Positions 8,389-16,808 are shown, numbered from the stretch's first letter. The stretch: 64,000 nt of DNA from Pseudomonas sp. ADAK18 (GCF_012935695.1 NZ_CP052859.1:2769001-2833000); one strand, 5' to 3'. The notes: generated by a model from the letters alone, not told the origin. A program made the numbers and translations.

Positions 8389-9012
8389 ATGTCAAGCACC
8401 GAAACATCTGCGCCCCGCCGTCGCCTGTCCCGAGAAGATCGCCTGCGCCAGTTGCTGGACGTGGCCTGGCAATTGGTTCGTGAAGAAGGCACTGAAGCGC
8501 TGACCCTGGGACGAGTAGCCGAAATGGCGGGTGTCACCAAACCCGTGGTGTACGACCACTTCATCACCCGCGCCGGCTTGCTGGCGGCGCTGTATAAGGA
8601 TTTTGACGAACGCCAGAACGCGTTGATGGACGCCGCGCTGGAGGCCAGCGAGGCGAGCCTTGAAGGCCGGGCGTGGGTGATTGCCTCCGCCTATGTCGAC
8701 TGCGTACTGCTTCAGGGGCGCGAGATACCGGGGGTCATCGCCGCCCTGACGGGCGCGCCGGAGCTGGAAACCCTCAAGCGCGAATACGAGATGATTTTCC
8801 TGGCCAAGTGCCGTGATGTGCTCGCGCCGTTTGCAGCCTCGGGCGACATCACGCTGGCCAGTCTGAGGGCCATGCTGGGCGCGGCCGAGGCGCTGTCCCA
8901 TGCGGCGGCCAGCGGTGAGATCAGCCCTGGCGACGCCCAGGAAGAACTGCTCGAGACCATCAAGGCGATGGTCAACCGTAGGCGGTCAGGTGAAATAAAG
9001 ATCAACCCGTAG
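8389..9012 (+). CDS. TetR/AcrR family transcriptional regulator
   Basis: DNA-binding repressor of 207 residues. The N-terminal helix-turn-helix is clear: LLDVAWQLVREEGTEALTLG followed by RVAEMAGVTKPVVYDHFITR at about residues 43-62. The rest is a variable all-helical ligand-binding and dimerisation domain. The start ATG at 8389 has no good Shine-Dalgarno sequence and may be translated from a very short leader. The divergent quinone-reductase-like gene is the likely target, and the direct repeats between them are the likely operator. Confidence 0.88.
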   Translation: MSSTETSAPRRRLSREDRLRQLLDVAWQLVREEGTEALTLGRVAEMAGVTKPVVYDHFITRAGLLAALYKDFDERQNALMDAALEASEASLEGRAWVIASAYVDCVLLQGREIPGVIAALTGAPELETLKREYEMIFLAKCRDVLAPFAASGDITLASLRAMLGAAEALSHAAASGEISPGDAQEELLETIKAMVNRRRSGEIKINP

Positions 9013-9118
9013 AAGCTGTCGAGCTTTGGCGAGGCAGCGATGGGCATAGGTATCTACACATTTTTTGAATCCCCTGAAAACCCTGTAGCCGCTGCCGAGG
9101 CACGAGGCTGCGATAAGG
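9012..9118. repeat. Degenerate REP pair, class B
   Basis: Two related palindromic blocks, one with GCTGTCGAGCTTTGGCGAGG (9015-9034) and one with GCTGCCGAGGCACGAGGCTG (9091-9110), both ending in GCGAT-like sequence. They resemble the class B REP at 30538 and 46537. This fills most of the gap between the TetR gene and the convergent acetyltransferase gene. Confidence 0.6.
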
Positions 9119-9173
9119 GCCGCAGGACCTTCAGCCGTTTAAGAAAGCGCCTGCGCGATCTGTATTTCAATAT

Positions 9174-9854
9174 TTATATCAAGTGCCCACGGACGAACGC
9201 CTGGGCCTTGCGGGTCATCTGGTCGAAGTGGCGGTCACGCTGCTTCTCCGCATCGATCATTGCCCGCTTGCCATGCTTTTGCAGCAGGTAGGTGTGAATC
9301 TGCCGCACTTCCAGAGAGCTGTAGATCGACGCAACGTCCAGCAACCCCATCAAGCCATCGGTGCTGTAGTCGCGCGTGTTCATCAGCACCTGAGTGCCGC
9401 GTACGCCGCGAACCTGAAAGCCCAGGGACTCGAACACCGGCACTTTCTCCACCGCACACGTCAGCTCGGCATGGGGATAACGAGCGAGCATGTCCTGCAT
9501 CATCGCCCGCGCCACACCCCGACGCCGATGGCTGGCCTGCACCGCCATATACGCCACGCCACACGCCTCTTGATCGTCCTTGACCGGCAGGTACAACAGA
9601 AAGCCTAAGACCTTGCCTGGATCCTGCTCATCCATCGCAACGATCAACTCGACGGCAATCCCTTTCGACCCACCCACCGCTTCCAGGTACAGGTGCACCT
9701 CATAGCCGATCGCGTATTGATAGACGTTGTACAGCAGGTTGCTCGGAGGGATCGCAACCATGCTGATGTCGGTCAGGTAGTCGACCACCATCTGCAAGAT
9801 CTGGCTGTTGATCGGTTCGGGGCATGGGGTTTCGTAGTGGGTAAGGCTGAACAT
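9174..9854 (-). CDS. GNAT family N-acetyltransferase
   Basis: Protein of 226 residues with a GNAT domain in the middle. The acetyl-CoA pyrophosphate-binding loop is visible as VQASHRRRGVARAMMQDML (about 106-124), preceded by the CGVAYMAV strand. The N-terminal 70 residues and the C-terminal tail (IHTYLLQKHGKRAMIDAEKQRDRHF) are outside the core domain, and the tail is strongly basic. The acceptor substrate is unknown. The P-loop gene lies just upstream on the same strand, 21 bases from its start, so the two could be cotranscribed. Confidence 0.82.
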   Translation of the reverse strand: MFSLTHYETPCPEPINSQILQMVVDYLTDISMVAIPPSNLLYNVYQYAIGYEVHLYLEAVGGSKGIAVELIVAMDEQDPGKVLGFLLYLPVKDDQEACGVAYMAVQASHRRRGVARAMMQDMLARYPHAELTCAVEKVPVFESLGFQVRGVRGTQVLMNTRDYSTDGLMGLLDVASIYSSLEVRQIHTYLLQKHGKRAMIDAEKQRDRHFDQMTRKAQAFVRGHLI

Positions 9855-9875
9855 TCGAATTCCTGGTATTTCGCG

Positions 9876-10412
9876 TCAAGGCTGGGCGGATTGTACCTGT
9901 TGCAGCAACGTCTGGACGCAAAGGCTGCCATCGACCCTGAGGTGCGGTTGTTTCAGTTGCTTGAGCCACGCTTCATGCCGTGGCCGGCTGCGCCCTGCAA
10001 ACGCTGCAGTTTCATAACCGGCGGCCCATGCCAGAAAAGCCTGATGCGCGGCATGCATATCGCCTCCCGGTAAAATGCGTGCGCCATAACGCTGGGCCTC
10101 ACGAGCGTTCACACGCTCCAGACGAAGTGGCGTCGGGGTGTCGACAAACACCACCAGGTCAGCATCATCGATCAATTCATCGCCCCAACCGTCCAGTGAA
10201 CCGCAAAGCACCCAAGCGCCTTGGGCCAACACCTGATTGAGCAACATGACGCGCTCTGCCGGCGGCCGTGATTGTGCATAAGGCGGATCGGTCGGGTACC
10301 AATAGTAATCGTCCACATCCACATGGGGCAGTTGAAGCGCCGAGGCCAACGCCCGACCCAAGGTGGTGACGCCAGCCCCCGAGGCGCCACTCAGGTAGAT
10401 TCGTTTGCTCAT
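9876..10412 (-). CDS. P-loop NTPase, adenylate-kinase-like
   Basis: Small kinase-like protein of 178 residues. Walker A is YLSGASGAGVTTLGRAL near the N-terminus, with VTT in place of the usual KST/KTT: the invariant lysine of GxxxxGK[ST] appears to be replaced by valine. A substrate-side PHVDVDDYYWYPTDPPY motif and LVVFVDTPTPLRLERV follow, as in FlaR/topology-modulation-like kinases. The start at 10412 was chosen because its ATG overlaps the stop of the LysR gene (ATGA), implying coupled translation. The missing Walker lysine makes normal ATP hydrolysis doubtful. Compare with the canonical paralogue at 23806. Confidence 0.75.
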   Translation of the reverse strand: MSKRIYLSGASGAGVTTLGRALASALQLPHVDVDDYYWYPTDPPYAQSRPPAERVMLLNQVLAQGAWVLCGSLDGWGDELIDDADLVVFVDTPTPLRLERVNAREAQRYGARILPGGDMHAAHQAFLAWAAGYETAAFAGRSRPRHEAWLKQLKQPHLRVDGSLCVQTLLQQVQSAQP

Positions 10413-11299
10413 CGCGCACATACCTCACGCAAACACCCCCGCAACCAGCGATGGCCCAGATCGGCGTCCAGCCGCGGATGCCAGAGCATCGAGATGGTGA
10501 ACTCCGGCAGTGCAAACGGCAGCGCAAAACAGTGCAAGTCGCGGTGCAGGTTGGCGGTGTGCCGCTGCGGCACGCTGGCGATCAGATCGGTGTTGCGGGC
10601 CAGGGACAGCGCGGTGGAAAAACCGGCAACGATGGTCACCACGTCCCGCGTCAGGTTGAGCGCTTGCAGTGCCTCGTGAATCTGCCCTCGGTCATACCCG
10701 CGTCGAGACACGTAGATATGCTTGCCCGCCGCAAAGCGTCGCGGCGTGACCTCTCCCTCACTCAACGGATGGCCCCGGCGTACCACACCGATAAAGCGGT
10801 CGCGAAACAATGCCTGGGTCAGCACTTCGGGGCTGGCGCTGCTGTCGACGACACCGGTTTCCAGATCGACGCTGCCGTCACGCAGCGGCGTGCTGAACTT
10901 GTCGGGTTTGTGCATAAAGCGCAGGCGCACACCCGGCGCCTGTTCAGCGACAAGGGCGAGCAGCGCCGGGCCGAAGCTTTCGACAAAACCGTCGCTGGTA
11001 CGCAAGGTGAAGGTGCGAACCAACTGCGTCAGATCAAGGGATTGCGCAGGACGTAATACCGCCTCGGCAGCCTGCACCAACTGGCTGACCTGCTCGCGTA
11101 ACTCAAGGGCGCGCGGCGTCGGTACCAGGCCACGGCCGGCGCGTACCAACAACGGGTCGCCAGTGGTTTCGCGCAGCCGTGCCAGCGCCCGACTCATCGC
11201 CGATGGGCTCAGGCGCAAGCGCTGGGCCGCCCAGGCGACGCTGCCTTCGGCGAGCAACACATCCAGAGTGACCAGCAAGTTGAAGTCGGGCGTCGACAT
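10409..11299 (-). CDS. LysR family transcriptional regulator
   Basis: Regulator of 296 residues. The N-terminal winged helix-turn-helix is plain: FNLLVTLDVLLAEGSVAWAA then RLRLSPSAMSRALARLRETT (residues 28-47). The C-terminal effector domain has the type 2 periplasmic-binding fold, with LRTSDGFVESFGPALLALV at its start. It heads a two-gene unit with the P-loop protein, whose start overlaps its stop. The upstream side is a REP doublet and then the MFS exporter gene in the opposite direction, which is a possible but unproven target. Confidence 0.88.
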   Translation of the reverse strand: MSTPDFNLLVTLDVLLAEGSVAWAAQRLRLSPSAMSRALARLRETTGDPLLVRAGRGLVPTPRALELREQVSQLVQAAEAVLRPAQSLDLTQLVRTFTLRTSDGFVESFGPALLALVAEQAPGVRLRFMHKPDKFSTPLRDGSVDLETGVVDSSASPEVLTQALFRDRFIGVVRRGHPLSEGEVTPRRFAAGKHIYVSRRGYDRGQIHEALQALNLTRDVVTIVAGFSTALSLARNTDLIASVPQRHTANLHRDLHCFALPFALPEFTISMLWHPRLDADLGHRWLRGCLREVCAR

Positions 11300-11314
11300 G
11301 GTTTTTCCCCTTTA

Positions 11315-11446
11315 TGTGGCGAGGGGGCTTGCCCCCGTTGGGCTGCGAAGCGGCCCCAATAAAATCACCGCATATTTTCAGCACGATATTCGTAGCATCT
11401 TTTAGGACTGCTTCGCAGCCCAACGGGGGCAAGCCCCCTCGCCACA
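11315..11446. repeat. REP doublet (REPIN), class A
   Basis: Two inverted class A REP palindromes at 11315-11349 and 11412-11446, nearly identical in sequence and spacing to the 701-832 element. The whole unit lies in the divergent gap between the LysR gene and the MFS gene. Confidence 0.9.
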
Positions 11447-11589
11447 ACAGCCACCTCACCAGGGAGCCGGTGTTTGTGCTTGAGCAATATAGGGCGTCAG
11501 GCGCACGTATAAAGTGCAAATGCTGCGCCTTCCGCCATGTTAGGCGACGGCGTAGATTTCTGACACCCGTCAGAACAAGGAACTTGCCG

Positions 11590-12810
11590 ATGAACGCTCT
11601 AACACCCCGTGGTGCCCTCGCCAGTCTGTCGCTGTCCATGTTGCTGGCCTCTCTGGGCACCAGCATCGCCAACGTTGGCCTGCCCAACCTGGCCCAGGCT
11701 TTTGATGCGTCCTTTCAAGCGGTGCAATGGATCGTCCTTGCCTACTTGCTGGCAATCACCGCCGTGATCGTCAGTGTCGGGCGCCTGGGAGATATCGTAG
11801 GACGCAGCCGTCTGTTGCAGGCCGGGTTGCTGCTGTTCACCCTGGCGTCTGCGCTTTGCGCAATCGCACCGTCACTCGGGCTGCTGATCGCCGCTCGCGT
11901 CCTGCAAGGGCTGGGTGCGGCGATCATGATGGCGATGACCATGGCCTTGGTCGGCGAAACAGTGTCCAAGGATCGCGCCGGCCGCGCCATGGGGTTACTG
12001 GGCACAATGTCGGCCATCGGCACGGCATTGGGGCCGAGTGTGGGCGGAGTACTCATCGTCGGGTTTGGCTGGCAGGCGCTGTTCTTCGTCACCGTGCCCC
12101 TCGGTGCCCTGGCCTTCGCCCTCGCCCGCCGCTATCTGACCCTTGAGGGCAATCAGCAAACGTCGACGCACACAGGCCTCAACTGGCTGGCGACGTTACG
12201 CAATCCGCCCCTCAGAGCCGGGCTGGCCATGACCGCACTGGTCTCTGCGGTGATGATGGCGACGCTGGTGGTCGGGCCTTTTTACCTCTCCCGAGGCGTA
12301 GGGCTTGACCCAACGTGGATGGGCCTCGCGATGGCGGTGGGCCCCTGCGTTTCTGCGCTGACGGGGGTACCCGCGGGCCACCTGACAGACCGTTTCGGCA
12401 GCCACACCATGGCCGTCATCGGGTTGCTCGCCATGGTCACCGGCTGCCTGTTGCTGTCGTTGGTGCCAGCGTACTTGGGCGTTGTCGGGTATATCGCCCC
12501 TCTCATCGTACTCACCCTCGGCTATGCCCAGTTTCAGGCGGCCAATAACACTTCAGTGATGAGTGACGTAGCAATGGATCGACGCGGGGTGATTGCAGGC
12601 TTGCTGAATCTGTCGCGCAACCTGGGGCTGATCACCGGCGCATCAGCATTGGGCGCGGTGTTTGCGTTTGTCTCGGGTGACCTCGCAATGGCCTCGTCCG
12701 AGGCGATCGGCAACGGGATGCGCGCCACCTTTACCGTCGCGTTGGGGTTGATCGGTGTCGCCCTGCTCCTCGCCTGGCGAAGCCATCGTGTTCCCGAATA
12801 CGTTGCTTGA
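11590..12810 (+). CDS. MFS transporter, DHA2/drug-efflux type
   Basis: Inner-membrane exporter of 406 residues with about 12 hydrophobic segments. The family motifs are VSVGRLGDIVGRSRLLQAG (motif A, about 53-71) and RVLQGLGAAIMMAMTMAL followed by GTMSAIGTALGPSVGGVL (motif C, antiporter signature, about 139-156). These place it among proton-driven EmrB/QacA-like drug exporters. The frame is open to 11314, but the ATG at 11590 follows AAGGAACTTGCCG and begins a proper first membrane helix. The substrate is unknown. Confidence 0.87.
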   Translation: MNALTPRGALASLSLSMLLASLGTSIANVGLPNLAQAFDASFQAVQWIVLAYLLAITAVIVSVGRLGDIVGRSRLLQAGLLLFTLASALCAIAPSLGLLIAARVLQGLGAAIMMAMTMALVGETVSKDRAGRAMGLLGTMSAIGTALGPSVGGVLIVGFGWQALFFVTVPLGALAFALARRYLTLEGNQQTSTHTGLNWLATLRNPPLRAGLAMTALVSAVMMATLVVGPFYLSRGVGLDPTWMGLAMAVGPCVSALTGVPAGHLTDRFGSHTMAVIGLLAMVTGCLLLSLVPAYLGVVGYIAPLIVLTLGYAQFQAANNTSVMSDVAMDRRGVIAGLLNLSRNLGLITGASALGAVFAFVSGDLAMASSEAIGNGMRATFTVALGLIGVALLLAWRSHRVPEYVA

Positions 12811-12822
12811 TCACCGCGGCCC

Positions 12823-12853
12823 AAAAAACACCAAGGCCGCTGGTGGTGGTTTT
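12823..12853 (+). terminator. Possible terminator after the MFS gene
   Basis: An imperfect hairpin: AAAAAACACCA, loop, then TGGTGGTGGTTTT, 12 bases after the MFS stop. The stem has one bulge and the T-run is short, so this is a weak call. Confidence 0.4.
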
Positions 12854-12896
12854 CGCCCTGTGCGACCAGGGCCGCAAACACTCGGCATTCAAGAAC

Positions 12897-12916
12897 TGAC
12901 CGAAAAAATTCGGTCA
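12897..12916. promoter_or_regulatory. Perfect palindrome upstream of the CAP-domain gene
   Basis: TGACCGAA, four A residues, then the exact complement, 63 bases before the CAP gene ATG. Such a short perfect palindrome in a promoter region is a likely regulator site. Termination is less likely because no T-run follows. Confidence 0.5.
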
Positions 12917-12979
12917 ACGGGTGCATGGATGCCCCTTCATCGCGCATCATGGGCACTTTCAAGCTCAAGGGAAACGTCC

Positions 12980-13831
12980 ATGCGCGTTCTGTCATTGATG
13001 ATGGGTCTTACGACGCTGGCCGCCGGTATGGTGTTTTGCGTCACCGCGTCGGCGAGCGAAGAAAGCCAATTGGTGGACTCGATCAACCAATACCGCAACC
13101 AGGTGCAGCGCTGTGGCAATCAGGGTTCTCAGGAGTTACCGCCCCTGGCCACCGATGCGCGGCTGGTGCTGCCGGTCAACAGCGTCGGCGACCTGCAACA
13201 GGCATTGGCGCGGGCTGCGTATCCGATGGTGAACGTCCAGGCCATCAGCCTCTCAGGCCCCAAAAATGCCGAGGCCGCCATGAAAGCGGTGAAAGAAAGC
13301 TTTTGCCGCGTGGTGCTGGACCCGCAGTTCGTCGATATCGGCGTCAGCAGCAATGGCCAGGACTGGCGCATCGTCCTCGCCCGCCCCTTGCTCACCAGCG
13401 GCCTGGGCGAATCGCAAACCGAAGGCAAGCAAGTCCTGGCCATGATCAACGCCGCCCGCGGACAAGCGCGCCAGTGTGGCAACCAGTCCTTTGCCGCCAC
13501 CACGCCCCTGGCCTGGAACGAAACACTCGCCACCGCCGCTGCCGGCCACTCGCAGAAAATGGCCAACGGCAACTTCTTCGATCACCTTGATCACGAAGGC
13601 CGTACTCCCGGTGATCGGGCTGAGCTTGCAGGCTACATCGCCCAACAGATCGGCGAAAACATTGCCGCCGGCCTGGACACACCGCGCAAGGTGGTCGACG
13701 GCTGGCTCGCCAGCCCCGGGCATTGTGCCAACTTGATGAACCCGCAATTTCGCGACATGGGCGCAGCCTACGCGATGGACCCGAAGAGCGATGCCGGGAT
13801 TTATTGGACAGGGATGTTTGGCACACAGTAG
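12980..13831 (+). CDS. Secreted CAP-domain (SCP/PR1-like) protein
   Basis: Exported protein of 283 residues. A signal peptide is evident (MRVLSLMMGLTTLAAGMVFC, cleavage near ASASEE). The C-terminal half is a full CAP domain: ATAAAGHSQKMANGNFFDH, QQIGENIAAGLDT, VVDGWLASPGHCANLMNPQF and IYWTGMFG, with both conserved histidines and acidic residues. The N-terminal half looks like a degenerate copy: INQYRNQVQRCGNQ mirrors INAARGQARQCGNQ, and CRVVLDPQFVDIGV mirrors CANLMNPQFRDMGA, without the central catalytic-like block. The start at 12980 has AAGGGA upstream. Bacterial CAP proteins are poorly understood. Cysteine pairs suggest disulfides in the periplasm or outside the cell. Confidence 0.85.
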   Translation: MRVLSLMMGLTTLAAGMVFCVTASASEESQLVDSINQYRNQVQRCGNQGSQELPPLATDARLVLPVNSVGDLQQALARAAYPMVNVQAISLSGPKNAEAAMKAVKESFCRVVLDPQFVDIGVSSNGQDWRIVLARPLLTSGLGESQTEGKQVLAMINAARGQARQCGNQSFAATTPLAWNETLATAAAGHSQKMANGNFFDHLDHEGRTPGDRAELAGYIAQQIGENIAAGLDTPRKVVDGWLASPGHCANLMNPQFRDMGAAYAMDPKSDAGIYWTGMFGTQ

Positions 13832-13848
13832 CGGCCGGTGAAACACCA

Positions 13849-13867
13849 AAGGGGCGATGCGCCCCTT
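13849..13867. terminator. Hairpin between CAP and diguanylate cyclase genes
   Basis: AAGGGGC and GCCCCTT form a 7-bp GC-rich stem around GATGC. It sits between convergent genes, 17 bases after the CAP stop. A-rich on the left, so it may work in both directions. Confidence 0.65.
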
Positions 13868-13891
13868 AGCAAACCTGCTGAACTGACCGCG

Positions 13892-15007
13892 CTACGGTGC
13901 TACCGCCACCTGGTTGCGGCCCAGGGCTTTGGCGCGATACAACGCCTTGTCCGCGGTGTTCATCAGATGGTGCAAGTCTTGCCCCACCGTCAGGGTTGAG
14001 GCCATGCCGAGGCTGGCCGTCAGCCCGAGCACAGGCTCAGTAATCAACCCGGCGATGGCCTTGATCAACTGCTCGGCAATGTCTCGCGCAACCTCGACCG
14101 AGGTGTCCGGCAACAACACGGCAAACTCTTCACCCCCCACCCGGCCAGAGACATCCGACTGGCGAAAGGACGCACTGATCACCCCGCCGATCTGACGTAA
14201 CACCTCATCCCCCGTCTGATGACCGTAGGTATCGTTGATGTCCTTGAAGTGATCCATGTCCAACATCAAGGCACACAGTGGCTGCTGGTTATCCTTGCAC
14301 TGGTCGTACAGGCGTTGGGCGTGTTCAAAAAACGCCCGGCGATTCATCAGGCCGGTGAGCTCATCGGTCTGTGCGGCGCGAGCGGAAAGGTTGTGGGCAT
14401 GCTCCATTTGTCGGGTCAGGCGAAACGCCTTTTCCAGGGCATCGGACAATTTGCGCGTCGCCCCCGCCACGAATGAAGAAAACACCAGCACCGCCAGAGC
14501 CATGCCCACCTGCATCGATGAGGGCTGAAACAGCAACCATATCGTGCAGGGCAACAACACCAGGCCGATGGAGGCCCACGTCATATAACGGTAAGCCGAG
14601 TAACACGACACCGCGCTGACCGACATCCCGACGGTAAACAGCATGACCAGCGCCTGGGACAAGCGATCATCGGTGGGAATAAGCGCCAATGCACCGAGCC
14701 CCCAGATCCCTGCGGAGAGTGTCAGCGAGACCCAGTATCGGCGCTCCCAGCGTTCTGGCGTGCGGTCACTTTGAGGGCAGCGAAACCAGGTCATGAACAC
14801 CAGGATCCGCAACAGTGTCGAGCCCGCCAGCAGTATCAGCCAGACCAGAATGATGGTGTGATCAAACCGGTCCCAACACAGCCAACACAACATGGCAGCT
14901 GCCATATAACTGCCGAAAACGGCAGAGAATGACTGGCGAAACAACTGGTGCAAGCGGTCCGTTCGTACCTGCGCTTCTATGAAGCAATCCGGGGCCTGGC
15001 CATTCAT
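13892..15007 (-). CDS. Membrane-anchored GGDEF diguanylate cyclase
   Basis: Makes the second messenger cyclic di-GMP from GTP. The protein has about 371 residues. The N-terminal half contains roughly six hydrophobic segments (for example AAMLCWLCWDRF and IILVWLILLAGSTLLRILVF), a membrane sensor region without a known domain. The C-terminal GGDEF domain begins at TDELTGLMNRRAFFEH and has the active-site loop SGRVGGEEFAVLLPD, with GGEEF, which is catalytically competent. An RxxD inhibitory site is not evident just before the loop. The ATG at 15007 was preferred over a TTG at 15037 because the latter has no ribosome binding site. Monocistronic. Confidence 0.88.
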   Translation of the reverse strand: MNGQAPDCFIEAQVRTDRLHQLFRQSFSAVFGSYMAAAMLCWLCWDRFDHTIILVWLILLAGSTLLRILVFMTWFRCPQSDRTPERWERRYWVSLTLSAGIWGLGALALIPTDDRLSQALVMLFTVGMSVSAVSCYSAYRYMTWASIGLVLLPCTIWLLFQPSSMQVGMALAVLVFSSFVAGATRKLSDALEKAFRLTRQMEHAHNLSARAAQTDELTGLMNRRAFFEHAQRLYDQCKDNQQPLCALMLDMDHFKDINDTYGHQTGDEVLRQIGGVISASFRQSDVSGRVGGEEFAVLLPDTSVEVARDIAEQLIKAIAGLITEPVLGLTASLGMASTLTVGQDLHHLMNTADKALYRAKALGRNQVAVAP

Positions 15008-15249
15008 ATAATCCGCCTGCTCTTGCTGCTGCGACAAAGTCGATAGTGTGGCACCTAGCCATCACTGTAAACAACAGAATCCAGCGTGGTAGAGGCTCTA
15101 AAGGAGCCTGGTAAAAACCAACGTATCGCAGTGTGTCCAAAGACCATTGCGATACACAGGCTTTAACCCGACAACATTTTTGAAACAGACCATATACAGC
15201 ACCACGTTCAACTGTGAGTCAGGCAAACAACCCGCCCGAGGAGACTCAC

Positions 15250-16305
15250 ATGAACGCTCAGTTGAACCGCAAACCCGGCCTCAAGTGCCGCCATCTGCTT
15301 GGCACATCACTCCTGGCCTTCACGCTGCTGCAATTGGGTGCCTCGGGCATCGCCAACGCACACACCCACCAGGTTCCGGCAGCAACCGCCAGCGCCGCTA
15401 CCCATACCTCGTTCGGCCCACTCAAGCACATCAACGCCGGCCTGCTGAACGTAGCCTACGCCGAAGTCGGCCCGGCCGATGGCCCGGTGGTCATTCTGTT
15501 GCATGGCTGGCCCTACGATATCGATAGCTACGCCGAGGTAGCGCCGCTGCTGGCGGCCAAGGGTTATCGAGTGCTTATTCCCTACGCACGCGGCTACGGC
15601 GACACCCGTTTCCTCTCTGACAAAACCCCACGCAACGGCCAACCCGCCGCGTTGGCCAGTGATGTCATCGATTTCATGGACGCTCTCAAGATCAAGCAGG
15701 CCGTGCTCGGGGGCTACGATTGGGGTGCACGTTCGGCGGATATCGTCTCGGCCCTGTGGCCTGAGCGGGTCAAGGCGCTGGTCTCGGTCAGCGGTTACCT
15801 GATCGGCAACCAAGAGGCTGGCAAAAACCCATTACCGCCCAAAGCGGAGTTGCAGTGGTGGTACCAGTTCTACTTCGCCACTGAACGCGGCCGCGCCGGC
15901 TACGAAAAGAACACCCACGATTTTGCCAAATTGATCTGGCAGTTGGCGTCACCCAAATGGGCGTTCGACGATGCTACTTTCGACCGCAGCGCCAAAGGCC
16001 TGGAGAACCCCGACCAGGTCGCCATCACCGTATTCAACTACCGCTGGCGGTTGGGCCTGGTCCAGGGCGAAAGCCAATACGAGCCCCTGGAACAGAAACT
16101 GGCCAAGGCACCGTCCATCAACGTGCCGACCATCACCCTTGAAGGCGACGCCAATGGTGCACCGCACCCCGCCCCTGAGGATTACGCCAAGCGCTTCACC
16201 GGCAAGTACGAATTCCGGCTGATCAACGGCGGTATCGGCCACAACCTCCCGCAGGAAGCGCCGCAGGCGTTCGCCAAGGCGGTGATGGATGCTGATCGTC
16301 TTTGA
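15250..16305 (+). CDS. Exported alpha/beta hydrolase, epoxide-hydrolase-like
   Basis: Protein of 351 residues with an N-terminal signal peptide (hydrophobic LLGTSLLAFTLLQLGASG, cleavage near ANAHTH). The alpha/beta hydrolase core shows the HGWPYD oxyanion-hole motif (about residue 92), a nucleophile elbow GGYDWGAR with aspartate as nucleophile, and C-terminal GGIGHNLPQ with the catalytic histidine. Aspartate in the elbow plus HGWP points to epoxide hydrolases or haloalkane dehalogenases rather than esterases. An exported member recalls the Cif virulence protein of P. aeruginosa, although similarity beyond the fold is not obvious. GTG at 15214 was rejected in favour of ATG 15250, which has GAGGAG upstream. 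Confidence 0.83.
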   Translation: MNAQLNRKPGLKCRHLLGTSLLAFTLLQLGASGIANAHTHQVPAATASAATHTSFGPLKHINAGLLNVAYAEVGPADGPVVILLHGWPYDIDSYAEVAPLLAAKGYRVLIPYARGYGDTRFLSDKTPRNGQPAALASDVIDFMDALKIKQAVLGGYDWGARSADIVSALWPERVKALVSVSGYLIGNQEAGKNPLPPKAELQWWYQFYFATERGRAGYEKNTHDFAKLIWQLASPKWAFDDATFDRSAKGLENPDQVAITVFNYRWRLGLVQGESQYEPLEQKLAKAPSINVPTITLEGDANGAPHPAPEDYAKRFTGKYEFRLINGGIGHNLPQEAPQAFAKAVMDADRL

Positions 16306-16424
16306 GCGTGTGAGGCCCGGGTGGCCGAGAGAAAGGCCAGTGGTCACTGATGGATCGGACCACTGGCTGTGCCTGAGGGTTATCAGGCCGGAACACCCAG
16401 GATCATAGGCAAAGCCGCCCAGGG

Positions 16425-16568
16425 TCAGGAGACTGCAGCCTCGCTTGCGGACGAAGCAGCCCCGTAATAGCGCCAGCAGCAATGATCCCGGTGCCCCGGC
16501 ACGATCACACAACCGCCAAGGCTCAGGAGCAGGACGCCAGCAACAAGCAACGAGAGACGACGTGACAT
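16425..16568 (-). CDS. Small lipoprotein, putative ECF-regulon member
   Basis: A 47-residue precursor. MSRRLSLLVAG is followed by a hydrophobic core and the lipobox LSLGGC, so the mature part starts at Cys20 and is only 28 residues. It contains CVIVPGHRDHCCWRYYG, resembling the aromatic/GH-rich start of the YXWGXW proteins nearby. The ATG at 16568 has GAGGAAATCACC in front. It is divergent from the YXWGXW gene at 16809, and both carry the same candidate promoter motif. Function unknown; it probably sits in the outer or inner membrane. Confidence 0.75.
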   Translation of the reverse strand: MSRRLSLLVAGVLLLSLGGCVIVPGHRDHCCWRYYGAASSASEAAVS

Positions 16569-16617
16569 GGTGATTTCCTCATGGGTGCAGTAGGCGTTGA
16601 TTGGCAACGGTTAACCC

Positions 16618-16648
16618 TTGAACGCAACCACTCCGGGCAATCCGTCGC
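16618..16648 (-). promoter_or_regulatory. Candidate ECF sigma promoter of the small lipoprotein gene
   Basis: Read on the minus strand, GCGACGGATT, a 14-base spacer, then CGTTCAA; the CGTT begins 56 bases before the ATG at 16568. The same two blocks with the same spacer stand before the gene at 16809, and with 13 bases before the gene at 18750. Confidence 0.65.
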
Positions 16649-16732
16649 AGCTGTCAAAACTTTCATCAAGCCCCGGCAAACCCTCGGCAATACTTCCCTT
16701 ACGCCGCCCCCGAGAAAAAATTTCACAGGCTC

Positions 16733-16763
16733 GCGACGGATTTCCCGGGCACCCGCCGTTCAA
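16733..16763 (+). promoter_or_regulatory. Candidate ECF sigma promoter of the YXWGXW/sigma operon
   Basis: GCGACGGATT, a 14-base spacer, CGTTCAA; the CGTT begins 52 bases before the ATG at 16809. If this is the -35/-10 pair it would also drive the downstream sigma gene, giving autoregulation. Confidence 0.65.
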
Positions 16764-16808
16764 CCCATCAGCAGCGTTTACGTTCATCTGCCGCCTGAAG
16801 GAGTTGTC

